DNA of 64,000 nt from Clonostachys chloroleuca (Eukaryota > Ascomycota > Sordariomycetes > Hypocreales > Bionectriaceae): assembly GCA_037952775.1 (NCBI GenBank), contig JBANAY010000001.1, positions 2,232,001 through 2,296,000 on the forward strand, in the 5' to 3' direction. This document shows positions 1-12,039 of the stretch, in pieces. The notes beneath the pieces are model-generated. The model had not been told where the DNA came from. It made no database searches and was given only the letters and a program-made list of their open reading frames with translations. Numbering within the stretch: position 1 is the first letter of the stretch; the number at the start of each line of letters is the position of its first letter. The translations under genes and the position numbers were made by a program.

Positions 1-3000
1 CCAATTCCTGTGAAGATGACTTGATATCAATGTCGGTAGAATTGTTTCGTCGTATAGGCACCGAGGGCGTGATGTCGCAGACCCCGAATCGGATCAGGTG
101 CTCGGTATTTCGATTCAGGCGACGGTGCGATTGCGCCCAGCGAGGCGGGAGGACAGTGAGGCGCGAGAGTAGCTGGAAACAGAGTGTGTTCTCTAGACAA
201 TGTGAATCATTGGACGACCCGAGGATGGCGAGGAGGAGTTTGTATCAGAGGAAGGGAAGGAAGGGGGCGTCACAGCTGGAAGGAGTGCGAGAGCAGGCAT
301 ATGGCCGTTGACAAGGCAGATGGGTAGGTTACCTACCAGCTACGTGCTACACTGGTTACTGCAAGGTTGGTTGGAAGAAGGTAGGGGGATTGGTTACTAA
401 TTGCATGGGATGATACCTGGGACGGGGGTGGGGGTTGTGCTCACGCAGGCTGGAGAAAGGCTGGAAAGCCTGGGCCGCCCCCGTCAGCGGAGTTAAGTTA
501 GCGATTAGAACGCCTGGAGGCACGGTAACCTGAAGTGGACGCAGGAGCGAGTCAAAGTCGCGGAGTTATCCTTCGCACCACTCGCCAGCGGAGCCACTCC
601 AGACACCAGCGACCGACCTCCGGCCACGGACTCGGGCGTGGGCACTGAGCCCTCCCTGAGACGAGGGCAGGCACCACAGGCACAGGCAGGTAGCACCGCA
701 GGGCAGGGCAGGACCGGGCAGGGAAGAATCGGGGCGAAAAAGGTACTTGGCCTTCCTTCACGCCAAGACCCCCCCAGAGTCCAGGCATGTGGATAGTGGA
801 GTCTGATGAGCCCCAAAAAGCCAAAGCCGCCCCAGATGTGAGGTGAGGTGACGGTGCATGCCATGCCACCTGAGTGGTGGGGAAACCGAAGCGTGGTACT
901 GTTCGATTCTTCCTTCCTTGGCCACTCAAGTCGTCCTGCACCTCACCCAACACCAGTGTCCCTGCCTGCCACTCCTGGCAACAAGGTACGTCGCTACCCT
1001 ATCTACATGCCTAGTGCCCTAGGTACCTTGCCGATGCACCACCAATCAGTCCAGTCGTGTGCGAGCCTGGTCGCCTGCTGCCCCGGCCGTTGCATCTGGC
1101 TGGCTGGCTTCGAGCATCTGGCCTCTCCGTAGTCATAGCTGCAAGATCGACGCCGGCTCTCGTCGTACAATGTCCATGACGGCCTCTTACGGAGCAGCAT
1201 CTCCCCCAACGGCATCCCCACCTGCTATATCTCCCGTCGGGGCGGTGACGCTCCTCATCGCTTCTTCCACCAACCGACGGGTTGTGTGCCAAGGAGCGCC
1301 TCCATTGTGCGAGGGGTGTGCTTGATCCCTGGGCATACGTCCTAGGCGTTGGAGTACCTACCTCAAATACCTCGCATGCCCCTGGTACCTGTATGGGAGA
1401 ACCACTTTAACAACCAACTGGGGTTGGCCAGCATGAACTTGCAGGAGCAGAAGGGCGGCGACGACGACGAGACGGCCTTTTTCTGCCATTGGCGATATCC
1501 AAACTGGCACCGCCCACTTCAAGGCTATCTAGATGGGAAACCGGCAACGCTCGCAGCTCACACGCTTTTACCGCCCCCAACCAAGGGAATCACCCCCGAC
1601 GACGCATCTTCGCACACTTTCAGAAGGGTTCGAGGTGTCAATTTGCCTCCCACTGCGTCATTAACACCGGTGGAGCTCGTTGGCGGGACTTGCCCGACTC
1701 TCTGCCTGCAACTAGCATCGGAAAAGAGCAGCGAGGCTTGGGAGCTCTTCGCATGGCCGCCGCGGCACTCTAACCAAGTACCATAACGGCGCTGCCCGGG
1801 CTGCGTAAACTCCTTGAACACACGACTTGGACTCGAACCATTGGACAACTCTCCAGGCCATCCCGCCTGCCGGCCAACAGAAATGGAGGCCATGATAGCG
1901 ATATATGGATGGCCCACCATCGTTAGCAGGTCGACTAGCACGTTCAGCGGAGTTGGGGAGAGCGCTAGGACGGATGTACGCTAGGTGAGGCATAGCGCGC
2001 TACACTAGTTGGTGGCCCAGATTGCGGAGAACCGTAGTACCCGTACCACTAACGGACTAACACCACCCAGCTAGAACGTAGCGCTCGCTAACTACCAAGT
2101 GTAGGTAGGCGACCCCCCGGCAGCCCCTGCACCAACTGCTCTCCAGCGAACTCGCTCTGGGTCTTTGGCCGATAGGCTATTGGTGCTGCACATGCAGCTT
2201 CCAGAATATGCAATCTGCAGATTACGCACATTAGAGCCTTTGGTCCCACTCTCGACGCTCCCTCGCGCCAAAACAAGAACCTGAGCGGTAGTAATCGCCT
2301 GTTTGCTTAGGATCCGGACTGGTATCGTCGTCCATCTTTGCCACGTTGCGTGCTGTCCCGTCCCAGAATCGACTCCTGCATTCACGAGGACAATCCGATT
2401 CTCAGCCCCTCGTGCCGCGATTCGTCACGCCACATACCCAACCCAGCCTAGATTCGCCCTCAAATAGTAGCTGTTGGCTCCTCGGGGTTTGAGTTTCGGC
2501 ACTGTTCCGTCTTGGTACTGACCTGGAGGCACCCTCCATTATCGTCATCGAGTGTGGGGTTGCCTCTCTGTGCGCCAATCAACCACATGCATCCGCATCT
2601 TGGGTATCGTATCCTGCGTCTAGTCGGTCCGTTCTCTATTGACCCTACAAACGTTGGCCGTCAATCTCGTGGAGTTCAGCGACACCCTGGAGATCTTGGA
2701 GCCTGGGTTGGTGTCGCCCACTCTTTGCTCACCCTCACACCACACGTGCTCATTGATGCTTACCGGGGCTTTAATTCACTTGACTACCACATCATGTCCC
2801 CTCAAAGCAGGTATTCGCTAGACCTCCCCTGATGCTGCTCCAGTACAACTCTTGCCACGCGAAAGGATTTGGCCACTGCTGTCGGGACTAAGTGGGTGGC
2901 ACAAGTGCACATTGGGGTGTGAGTTGACTTACAGCACAATCCACCGCTACAATGGCCGGAAGCGCCCCCAGAGGATATATATCGCGCATTGCACTGGTGC

Positions 3001-4743
3001 TTCTGTTGTCTCCATTGGAGGCCTGTGCGTCTTCCTAGCTCTTCATTACGGAGAGTAACAATGCATATTGTGATTCATGTCCTTTGACTGAATGTTGGTT
3101 TGTAGCACAGGCTGGAAGAACAACACGACGCACTGAATTAGGTTGCGAGTCTTAATCTCTTAGCTTCCTCATTGGTCGATCGTTGCGTAATTGTGGCGAG
3201 CGTCACCTTGTTATCAGGCTGATTGTTACACAGTTCGTAGGGAGAAACTCGGTGATACGGATGATCTGGATACCAGTCGGGTGGTAGAATCGTGCGCGAT
3301 GATACCCAGGTCCGCTGATCAGTGCGGTTACTCTGAGTTGCAGGGACCACTGAGGTCAGTACTCGCACTGTCATCAGACCATTCAATTGAGTTCAATAAT
3401 CTGTGTCGCGAGGCACATTGAGCCGATTCTCTCTTTTCTGCACTTCAGCGTCCAGATGGGCATGGTTTGAAGTCCAGCACATCCTGAACACAGTCACAGA
3501 GGACCTGGATTCTTTGATCCTGCAGTATCCACCAAAACTCAGAGAATGGATATCGACCAGCTCTGAACTGAAGACACATTCAACCAATCCGTCAACAACG
3601 ACCCTACCAGGTGTCATTCTGAATGCGGCTAGGATCAGGTTGCCCCAGGTTTTGCAAAGGGTGGCCTGGGGTTTCATCCAAGCCGGCATGCACCAACGCC
3701 AACCACGGGATGTAAGTAATTTCTAGACACAGAGGGAGATATTTGTACATATACCCGGCACAGTATGTACAAGTGTATTCACGCCCAAGTACTCCGATGT
3801 ACGTGTCCACGCAGAGTGGGTTGCATCCTTGCTTGCCCAGTTGGTACCCACCCAATAGGAATATCTCTCACGTCTCCATCTTCTCATCGACGGTCTGCTC
3901 TAGCCGCCCAAGCCTCAGGGATTTTGGCGTTGGAGGAACTCAAAGGTTTTCCCAACATCTTTCCCAAGGGTCCTGAACGTTGAAACACCCAAGGGCCAAC
4001 TACATCAGCTTACGCACCTAGTTCGGGGCACATGACCTTGAGCACACAGCAGTTGTGTTCGATCACTCTCTTCCAGCTCGAGCAAACCGGGGTACCCCGA
4101 GCTGTACCGATGGTGCGTGACGTAGCGGACGGCAATAGTGCGTCAGATGAGATGTTCTCTAGGCTAAATATCAGCTGGGAATCTTGAGCAGAGAAGCTCG
4201 AGGAACCGGGACCGTTGACCGCGCCTTGGCCTGGTCATAGAGAACCACCAGGCCAAGCCGGATAGCTTAGCGCGCAGGCCCCAGCCTGCTTTACAAATCA
4301 GCCGTTCGGCGACTTTTCTCGCTTGCCTGCCAAGCGACTGACATTCAACATGGCACACCAAAGCTCTTTTCATGCAAAGTCAGGGACCTCATCTCCTTGG
4401 TAATAATACTAAATATAGTATTCAGTGAATCATTCTGTAATTTTTAACTCAATATTGGGTTTATTTCGGGGCTATCTGTTTCGATATTGTGCTGAAATTC
4501 AACATTGGAGGTTCTGGGTGTGCCATGTTTTATGTCAGTCGCCTGCCTACGGACTTTGATGGCGACAAAGAGCAGAGTCTCCAGTTATTTCTGTTGAATC
4601 TATCTTCCCGATTCTTACGCCAAGGATCTTGTATGTGGGCCAACTCGATGGTGAACAAGTGATACACCCGAGCTTTCCGCATCGCTGGACTAATGGTACT
4701 ACTTCTACTATACACGTTGCCTATGCTGATCACGCAACCGGTC
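1..4743. other. Gene-free stretch, no supported gene
   Basis: Many short overlapping ORFs occur on both strands, but none shows a recognisable domain, a sensible splice structure or consistent coding character. A near-perfect short palindrome of the GGTAGGTTACCTACC type sits at 323-337, and a CCTAGGTACC motif near 1018-1028. The rest appears to be ordinary intergenic DNA. A diverged lineage-specific gene cannot be excluded without transcript data. Confidence 0.6.
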
Positions 4744-5981
4744 TCACTTAGACTCCTTGGCTGGGGCGGGGCCGCCTGTGGTTGGAAAGCCCATGAAAAT
4801 CTTGAAGTAATCCTAGAGAAAATCTGTGAGCCTCGCCAGGTATCGTACGGACAGGTGAGTTGAGGGACTTACATAGATCATCCACTGCAAACCAGTCAAG
4901 GTACCGATCATGACAATTCGAACCGGAAGGCCGTTCCAGAGTCCTGAAAAGCCAATGTCTTTGTAGATCCGGCTCATCGCCTTCCCGAAAGCCTCTCCGG
5001 GCTCACGGTTCGCGTTTAGTTTACTCACCATGACATCGGCGGGGTGGGAAACAATGGCGCAGAGAATGCCGGCAAGATACCCTCCCGTGAAGGAGACGCC
5101 CGTCTGCGCGGCCTTGCTATAGTCGCTCTTCTGTCCGGGGAGGCGGTCGTAGATCATCTCGACGATGGTCTCAAAGGACGCAAACTTCATCATGGTGTAC
5201 GGGATCTGGCGGCCCCAGAGCGGGTAGATGCCCTTGTACAGGCCGGCCACGCCCTCCTTGGCAGTGACGGAGCTGATGCCGTGGAACGTGCCCCTGAACG
5301 GGCTCTGCAGGCTGCCCTGCATGCGGACCTTGACGGCCTCGAAGGGGCACAGGGCAATGTCCGCGAGGAACTCGGCCGATGCGGACGCGGCGAGGTACAG
5401 TCCCGTCCTGTACTTGACGGCGGCCTCGGGGCCGACCGCGTCGGAGTAGGTCTTCTTGAAGTACTCGTACCAGCCGTACTTGAAGGCCCCCTGGGCCGAG
5501 TACCCGAACAGCGTCGGGCTCCAGCCCGTGAAGATGCCGCGGAGGCCCTCGCCGCGGTATATCTTACCCCAGGCCTGGAAGTTGCTCGTGTACAGCTTGG
5601 AGTCGACCTGGCGGCGGGTCTTGACGAGGTCGAGCGGGGTGACGCCCGCGTGCGTGAGTCCCTGGTTGCATCAAGAAAACGTCAGTTTGAGGCCAAAAGA
5701 GCCCAGCAGCAGCGGCCTTGTGAGCGGCCGTGATGTGTGTGTGTGCGTACGCAGGCTAGCATCCCGCCAAACGTGCAAGCAGCATAGTACTTTGGGGAGT
5801 ACAGCTCGATCTTCCCCTGCTGTGGCTTGGCTGCTGCTTTGAGCGCCTTGTCTTTGGCATCCTCGACGATGGAGAATGCGGCGCCGTAGAGCTCCGGACG
5901 GGCTTGGAGGGGCGTTGCGCCGTTGAATTGTGAGGTCTTGCTCTGGGCAGAATCGCGCTTAGGGAAGAAGAGGGACATCAT
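4744..5981 (-). CDS. mir1: Mitochondrial phosphate carrier protein (Mir1/PiC-like)
   Basis: Solute carrier family 25 protein of the inner mitochondrial membrane that imports phosphate with protons for ATP synthesis. Three exons on the minus strand: 5751-5981, 4873-5661 and 4744-4812, with GT/AG introns of 89 and 60 nt. The spliced product is about 362 residues. The carrier signature PLDLVKTRRQ follows the first splice junction (GGMLAC joined to GLTHAG). Further repeat signatures are CPFEAVKVRMQ and HPADVMVSKLN, giving the three Px(D/E)xx(K/R) repeats of the family. The charged N-terminal extension before YSPKYYAACTFGG fits the phosphate-carrier subfamily. Start taken at the first of two adjacent Met codons (MMSLFFPKRD); an in-frame Met at 6026 would add 15 residues. 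Transcribed divergently from the CBS gene, about 1 kb away. Confidence 0.95.
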
Positions 5982-6976
5982 TGCGGGTGAGAGGGCCGGT
6001 GGGGGAATTGCCTCAGCTTTGTGCACTCGATATGTCTTGATTCTATAATCACATGCGACGCATGGATGGGCAATGCGGTCCTCGCTTTCGAAGTGTTGGC
6101 TTCTCGTCTCTCAATGGAACGGAACGGATGAGCTTCAAGATGATCCCTGCACGAGGGGATAATTCACTATCGCATGGAGAACACGGATGGTGATGGATCG
6201 TAGTATCAGAGCTGGCCGGCTACGTCTCCTCGTGTAGAGTCATACAAGATGACATCACCGTCACAGAAGCTCGAGCCGCACCACCCGGAGTTTGTGAGGG
6301 TTGCATGTAACCTGCCGGAGATAAGGATGCCGGTTGCAGTTACAAGGAAAGCTGATGCAGATAGTAGGTAGATGGATGGATGCGAATGCCATGCGGTTAT
6401 AGCAGGCACGGTTTTACCCGCTCAGCTTGGTTTTGGAATATAGCTGTGAGCATGTATGCCGGGGCTGTCTGGGTCCACGTAGATAGACATCGCGATCCTC
6501 TATGCATCGATATGAACATGCAAGATTTGTGGTATGTTCACATATATATATATGTTACATATCTTGTCTTGTGAGTGCAATGTAATGTTTGAAAGATGGA
6601 CTGCCATAGTTTCATTTCACAGAGCTTTTCTCAACGCACTCAAGATGGCATTGGCGCTGATATTCCCAATCATTTCACCCACTTTTGGTATACAGAACCT
6701 ACCTCCTCCGCACTACATGCATCCCAGTACAGCAGAGACATGCAGGGAAATGATTGGGGTTCAAGCACGTAACCATCCCGTTCAAGAACCACAGCCAAAG
6801 CCCCCACTTGGCCCCCGCGAGACATCTCAAATCGCAGCGAAAGCACATGATTAGTCTCCAACTTAAAACATACACATCTCAAATCGACCTTTCCGAAACC
6901 GTGATCGACAGGTCACCACGAAAAGAGTTGCCAATTCCGATAGATACCTGAACACTCGACGACGACGACAGCGAAA

Positions 6977-7630
6977 ATGGTGGTAGTGGCAGTGAATGCG
7001 GGGTCGAGCAAACCTTTCGAGTCGAAATGGTCATCCAAGTACCGCGGGGTAGGAAACCATCCCTCCAAGAAGCTGGAGCTTAGGATGGCGATGCCTTCAA
7101 GGCCAGAGAGCTCGCGCACTATGCGGGCACTCCATCTCCGTCCAATCGTTTCCAGAAAAACAAGAAAAATTAGTTCCTAGCTGACCAACCCTCCCCCCTC
7201 GCAGGCCACAGTCGAAGACCTCGACCCTCCCGCCGCCCTGTCCCTCAACCCCTCTGACGCCATCTCGCTCGCCCTTCTCTCCGCCTTCGAGCGGGACTAC
7301 ACGCACCTCACGATCGTCGACTCCCAGACCCGCGCGCTGCTCGGATACATCTCGATCCCCAACTTGCAGTCCCTCCTCGACTCGGGCAAGGTCAAGCCCG
7401 ACGACCCCCTCTCGGCGGCCATGACGCGCTTCCAGCGCCGAGGCCGCACGTACCAGGTCATCACGATGGAGACGCCGCTCGAGGAGCTCGAGGCCTTCTT
7501 CCGGGGCGGGGTGTCGGACGGGGAGTGGACGCAGGACTTTGCCGTCATCACAGACGACAACCGGAGGTTCGTCATGGGCGTGGCGACGGTGCAGGATTTG
7601 GAGGAGTTTGTGAAGAGGAGGCCGGAGTAG
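6977..7630 (+). CDS. Small two-CBS-motif protein
   Basis: Two exons, 6977-7048 and 7205-7630, separated by a 156-nt intron (donor GTAGGA, acceptor GCAG), giving 165 residues. After a short N-terminal segment (ending SSKYRG), two CBS-like motifs are visible: one around ALSLNPSDAISLALLSAF followed by THLTIVDSQTRALLGYISI, the other around QVITMETPLEELEAFF followed by DFAVITDDNRRFVMGVATV. The protein is therefore essentially one Bateman module with no attached enzyme. Such modules generally bind adenosine nucleotides, but the ligand and partner here are unknown. Convergent with the lipocalin-like gene about 430 bp downstream. The longest opposite-strand ORF (7097-7846) is a shadow. Confidence 0.85.
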
Positions 7631-8060
7631 AGATTTCCACCAAAAAGGATATTTATGACAGGGAAAAATATTTGAGATGGGGGCACGATGGGGGAGCAGT
7701 TCCCAGGAGACATCACCGTGGAGCTCCCCAATGTGATGGGATGGGGTAATGGCTATCAAATGATGAATACAATCCCGAGTTAGACTGGGATCGATGGGTT
7801 TGAGACACGGCGAAGAGTATGGGATCGGATTGGAGAAAGTCATCAAGTCCGACTTCTAGAAAGGAACCAACAACAGACCACACAGATCGAACAAATTCTC
7901 CCGAACGGGACTTACACGTTTATCGGCAAAGAGACCGTTGTTCATGCCTTGGCATCGACGTATATTAGATGCTTATACTCTCACTATCATAAGCCTCAGA
8001 GTTCCTCTGAGCCCTCTCATCGCATACCTCATCTACAAACGCCCGCGCTCCCGCATAAAT

Positions 8061-8790
8061 CTACTGGCCAGTGTAGTCGTAGACCAGCTTGACAACCTCC
8101 GTCTTGTCCCCCTTCTTAACAACAACATGCCGGACGTAGCGCCGCTCGCCCTCGATCTTCTGGAACCCCCAGATCTGGGTGGCGGTCCACCCGTTGCCGA
8201 CGCTCTCCACCTCGCTGAGGATGAAGTTCTTGCCGTCCTCCCCGACCTTCTCCTCCTCCCAGTCCTTCTTGAGGAACTCGTCGTCCACCTCGGCCAGGCC
8301 CACCCACCTCGTCCTGCCCTTGACCTTGCCGAAGAGCCAGTCCTCGTGCTCGCGCCAGGTGTTGTCGACGCAGCGGCGCTCGTGGGTCGAGCTGAGCCCC
8401 GCGGCCGTCTGCTCGATATCAATGTGCGTGAAGATCTCGGTGGCTGTGTTGGGCGGCTTGGGCGCCGCCTCGTACTCGTTGACGTCGAGGGTGACGCTGG
8501 CCAGGCCGATGCCCTTGCGGGTGAGGTAGCCGATGCCCTGGAGGGCCAGGAGGGCGTCTGTGCTGCCGGAGAGGGTCTTGTTCTGTGTTACCGCGCGCTG
8601 TTAGCTCTGGGACTAAGGCGGGGATGAAAGCATTTCTATGGATTTTTTTTTGGCTTGCTGGGCTGGCGGGGTTACAATGCATGATATAATGGGTGAGGGG
8701 AGGGGTTTCCTTTCTCGTGGTGGGGGTTTGCCTTACCAAAGACCATTTACCGGTCAGATTCTTGAGTGTCTTTTCTGCAGGTGCGGCCAT
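8061..8790 (-). CDS. Conserved fungal cytosolic protein, probably lipocalin-like fold
   Basis: Two exons: 8737-8790 (18 codons, ending LTGKWSL) and 8061-8582, joined in phase 0 across a 154-nt intron to give 191 residues. No signal peptide or membrane segment is seen. The opening LTGKW resembles the G-x-W motif at the first strand of lipocalin/calycin barrels. The rest alternates short beta-prone segments (SVTLDVNEYE, TEIFTHIDIEQTAAG, RTRWVGLAEVDDEFL, WTATQIWGFQKIEGERRYVR, VVKLVYDYTGQ). This is a widespread fungal family of unknown function as I recognise it; the lipocalin-like assignment is inference from the motif and strand pattern. ORFs in the other frames across the same DNA are shadows caused by high GC. 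Confidence 0.8.
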
Positions 8791-10704
8791 GGTGACGATG
8801 ATACTCAGGTTTCAGGCACGAGATAAGATCTGCCGATGGTGATGGTGGGTGGTGGTGGTGTTGATGACGATATCTTGGAGGGGCTCACAAGCAGTCCGGT
8901 CTAGCTTAAGGTACCCGCTAATGAGCTGGAGCTCCGATTTTATTTCTGGAGAAGGATGGATGTTCTACGTGAGGGGAACGCGGGTGCAACTGGGGAAACT
9001 TGGGCGACGACAGCGAGCTTCTTTTATGGCTTTTCCATTCCGTTTGGGGGAGCACGAGGGGGACCCCTTCTCGGATCATATGCAAGGGCAGCCAAGCATT
9101 AGAAATCCTAATGGGGCCTCGCAGCAACCCGATGCAGAGCTGCCCATACCGGCCAAGGTGACAATCCCAACCATCACTTCGCTCGACCGAGGCTCGTCCT
9201 GCCCTCCACCCCTCTGCAATCGCATTAAATCGCTAGTCTCTGGCGATGGTTTACTGTTTCTGGGAGGTGTCTCCGCCGTAGTCCTCCCCCGAGCTGCAGC
9301 CAAGCCCGCGCGGCGGTCCATCGCCTGACTCCCGCACCACCATCAAGGCGCTCCTCCGAGGCTGGTGACCAGGCGGCGGTGGCTGGAAGAAGGCAAGGCT
9401 GAGGTGTGATGGAAACGACTCCCCATGTTTTTCCCATGTGAGATTGCGGGGTTATCCCAAGCGAGGAGGCAACGCCGGGTGCTCCAGATTCATTTCCAGA
9501 AAGCAAGGAGGTTCCATGTCGTGAGACAGCAGACCATCTGAGGCTAATCCTGTTCCTGGCGTGGGTTCTCCTGTGTCTCTCTCCTTGCCGCAGCCACACA
9601 TACGTCCAGTCTGCCAATGTCCAGCGTAGCCTTACTTCATTGTGCATTATTAAATGGCAAGATTTGGCGAGTAAGCTACTGCTAGAATTCCGGAATCGCT
9701 GTAATATGCAACGACAGAGACCACTTCCCATGGAACTGGAGAAGAACCCCGAGACGTTGGCTTTGATACACTGCCACAGCACGTGTAAAACATATCCGCA
9801 ACAATTGCAATGTAATAGGATCAGCCTCGGTCCCGAGCACACGGCCTAGCCAGCATCAGAGGCCTGTGATTTGGGTGGGCCTTGCAGGATAAGAATAGAT
9901 TAATCCCCCAACTGGCTGGAATAGATTGCGAATGATTCCGTGCCGCATCCCCACGATCACATCACAATTTCGGGGTGCCGCTGGACCTAATCGGGAGTAT
10001 ATCCACCGCAATCATTGTTTGTCTCGGCAACAAATTATTCAAGTTGATGTTGCGCTCAGATGGACGGTGCTCTCCGGAGCCAGGACTGGCTGGTTTGCGG
10101 TCGTATAATGCGTCTTTGATCCACGACTATGTGAGAAGAAACGATGTTTCTCCCTCTGAACCCGGAACTAGCATGCGATATCCTGTCTATGCAGGCCGTG
10201 GTGGAGGGTTCAAGTCAACTTGGAAGCAGGGAATGGGATACTGAGAAAAGCTTGGCCACCGCCCTTCATGAGAATAAACTTTCATTATGCACAAGATGTG
10301 GTATATTGCTCTTGATATATTACAGTCTGCCCCCTCCGGACTGAACATGGCCGGTACACCTCGGAATCGCCTTGATGTCCAAGGACACCATTATCAGGTC
10401 CCACCTACACGGTTGGTCAGAGTTGAGATTCATGCATCGCAGAATCGACATGTCCTCCTTTCTTTGTCCCTGGACCCCAGAAATGACTGGGCGACCCAGC
10501 AACCCGTCCAAGAGGGCGGGTATAAACCTCCCTCCTTCCGACCCCTTAAACGCCCAACGCGATAGGCCGGTTGAGACATATATGCTACGGTCCGGTTCGG
10601 CCTATGGAATGGTCTCCTCCTTCTTTTGCGTGAATATAAAAAAAGGTCGTCAATCATCATGTTGTCCTCCCCTTCAAACAAAGAAAATAACCTGAGAATG
10701 CAGA
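8791..10704. other. Gene-free stretch between lipocalin-like gene and epimerase-like gene
   Basis: Serves as the upstream region of the minus-strand lipocalin-like gene and the downstream region of the minus-strand epimerase-like gene. Only short uncharacterised ORFs are present (the longest, 9225-9842 minus, is low complexity without recognisable motifs). Nothing else was recognised. Confidence 0.6.
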
Positions 10705-12039
10705 TCACGGCCACCAGTTCATCTTCTTGTAGCTTTCAATGACCTCCTCGATGAGCTCTCTCGTCATGGTTGGGTGCTCGTATTTGAAGCCCAACAAGTT
10801 GTCCAGTCGGTCGGCATTCATGCTGAGATCGGTATCCTTGAGCAGCTCCTTCTCCATAAATGGCGACAATGGACCGGGGCGTGTGATTTCGGCAGCCTGG
10901 AGCAGGTCCGCCCAAGGGCCAAGGACCTCATCGTTGACATCGTCGACAACACTGTCCAGGTTGAGCCTGGCGAAAGTGCTAATAAGTTGTCCCTGGAAGC
11001 CGGTCTCGATCTTGAAAACCTCGCCGATGATGTTTGCCAGTGTCCCTTGACACGTGGCGCCCTTGTCCACGACGTTGAATGTAGGCACTTTACCCATGGA
11101 TGCCTCGTCCCAGTTCTTCTTACCTGCCTCATACCAGGCAGTGATGTCCCACAGAGCTCGGGTCACATCCGTAATATGCGCGGTGTTTGTTCGTAGGTCC
11201 TTGGTCCAGAGCCATTTCATCTCCGACTCGAGGTGCTGGTATACTCGGGCCATGCACAGCGCAGTCGCAACCCATTGCGACGCATATGGGCCATATACGT
11301 GAGGGAGGCGTACAATAATGAGGTTGAGTCTAGAGGGCAAATCATGTGAGTACTAGAAACCCAAAAAATAGCATCTGACGGTGCATAGATGCGCTTGTAA
11401 AAAGAAAACATACCCCTCAATCTTGGCCAACTCCTCCTCGGCCTGCAATTTGAAGACGGCGATCTTGCTCCATGGCTTGAGCTTGTCTCCCTCTTTGCTT
11501 GGTGACGAATCCGACTTGTAGATCATACCCGTACTTAGCTCGACAAACGCTTTGACTTTTCGCTGGGCGGCCTCACGCCCGACGGCGAGCGACAGATTCA
11601 AGGATCGCAGCTTGTAAACCTCGTCTTCCTGGGAGTATCGTGTTTCGCCGCCACAGTTAAAGACGTAATCCCATTGCTTGCCATCCGCTCGATCGAATAT
11701 TCTCGCCAGGCCGTCTACAAATGAAGCGATCAATGTCAGCAAATACCACCAATTCGGGTGTGTAAGTACATGGCGGAGCGCCCATATGCATGGGACGGCC
11801 TTGGAACCACTCGGGACTGAAGGAGGGGACGCACCTGTTCGGCTGGCATCCGCCTGCATGAACTTATCCTGAGAGCATGCTTCCGAGAATTCGGGAGCTA
11901 GCCAGGCCAGTTGCGGTAGGACCTTGTCGACCAGCCTCACTTCAGAGGCCAGGTTGTTCTTGTGGATATGGAGGGCGAGGAATCGGCCAATGTAGCCAAG
12001 GCCACCAATGATCAGGACCGACGGCTTCTCGTCGGCCAT
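10705..12039 (-). CDS. NAD-dependent epimerase/dehydratase (extended SDR) family protein
   Basis: Three exons: 11835-12039, 11414-11714 and 10705-11329, with introns of 120 and 84 nt, giving 376 residues. The N-terminus carries the Rossmann motif IIGGLGYIGRFLA (GxxGxxG) for NAD(P) binding, followed by an acidic strand end (VRLVDKVLP). A short-chain-dehydrogenase active-site region appears as FVELSTGMIYKSDS (Ser and Tyr) and the segment IIVRLPHVYGPYA after the second splice. The C-terminal half (KDLRTNTAHITDVTRALWD) matches the sugar-epimerase layout. The substrate is unknown; a nucleotide-sugar or sterol-type substrate are both possible. No signal peptide is seen. The gene is isolated, with about 2 kb of non-coding DNA downstream and nearly 5 kb upstream. 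Confidence 0.9.

Noticed and set aside
1800..1870. GGTTCGAGTCC-like sequence on the minus strand suggesting a tRNA
   Set aside because: No matching acceptor stem or D-arm at the expected distances.
3403..3726. 107-aa plus-strand ORF with some protein-like composition
   Set aside because: No recognisable motif or splice partner, and a similar-sized ORF lies on the opposite strand; not enough to call a gene.
5044..5733. 229-aa plus-strand ORF opposite the phosphate carrier
   Set aside because: Complete overlap with strongly conserved exon 2 of the carrier on the other strand; composition is that of an antisense frame.
7097..7846. 249-aa minus-strand ORF
   Set aside because: Antisense to the CBS-protein exon; low-complexity Arg/Gly/Val sequence.
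7938..8627. 229-aa plus-strand ORF
   Set aside because: Antisense to the lipocalin-like protein; Leu/Val/Pro-rich shadow.
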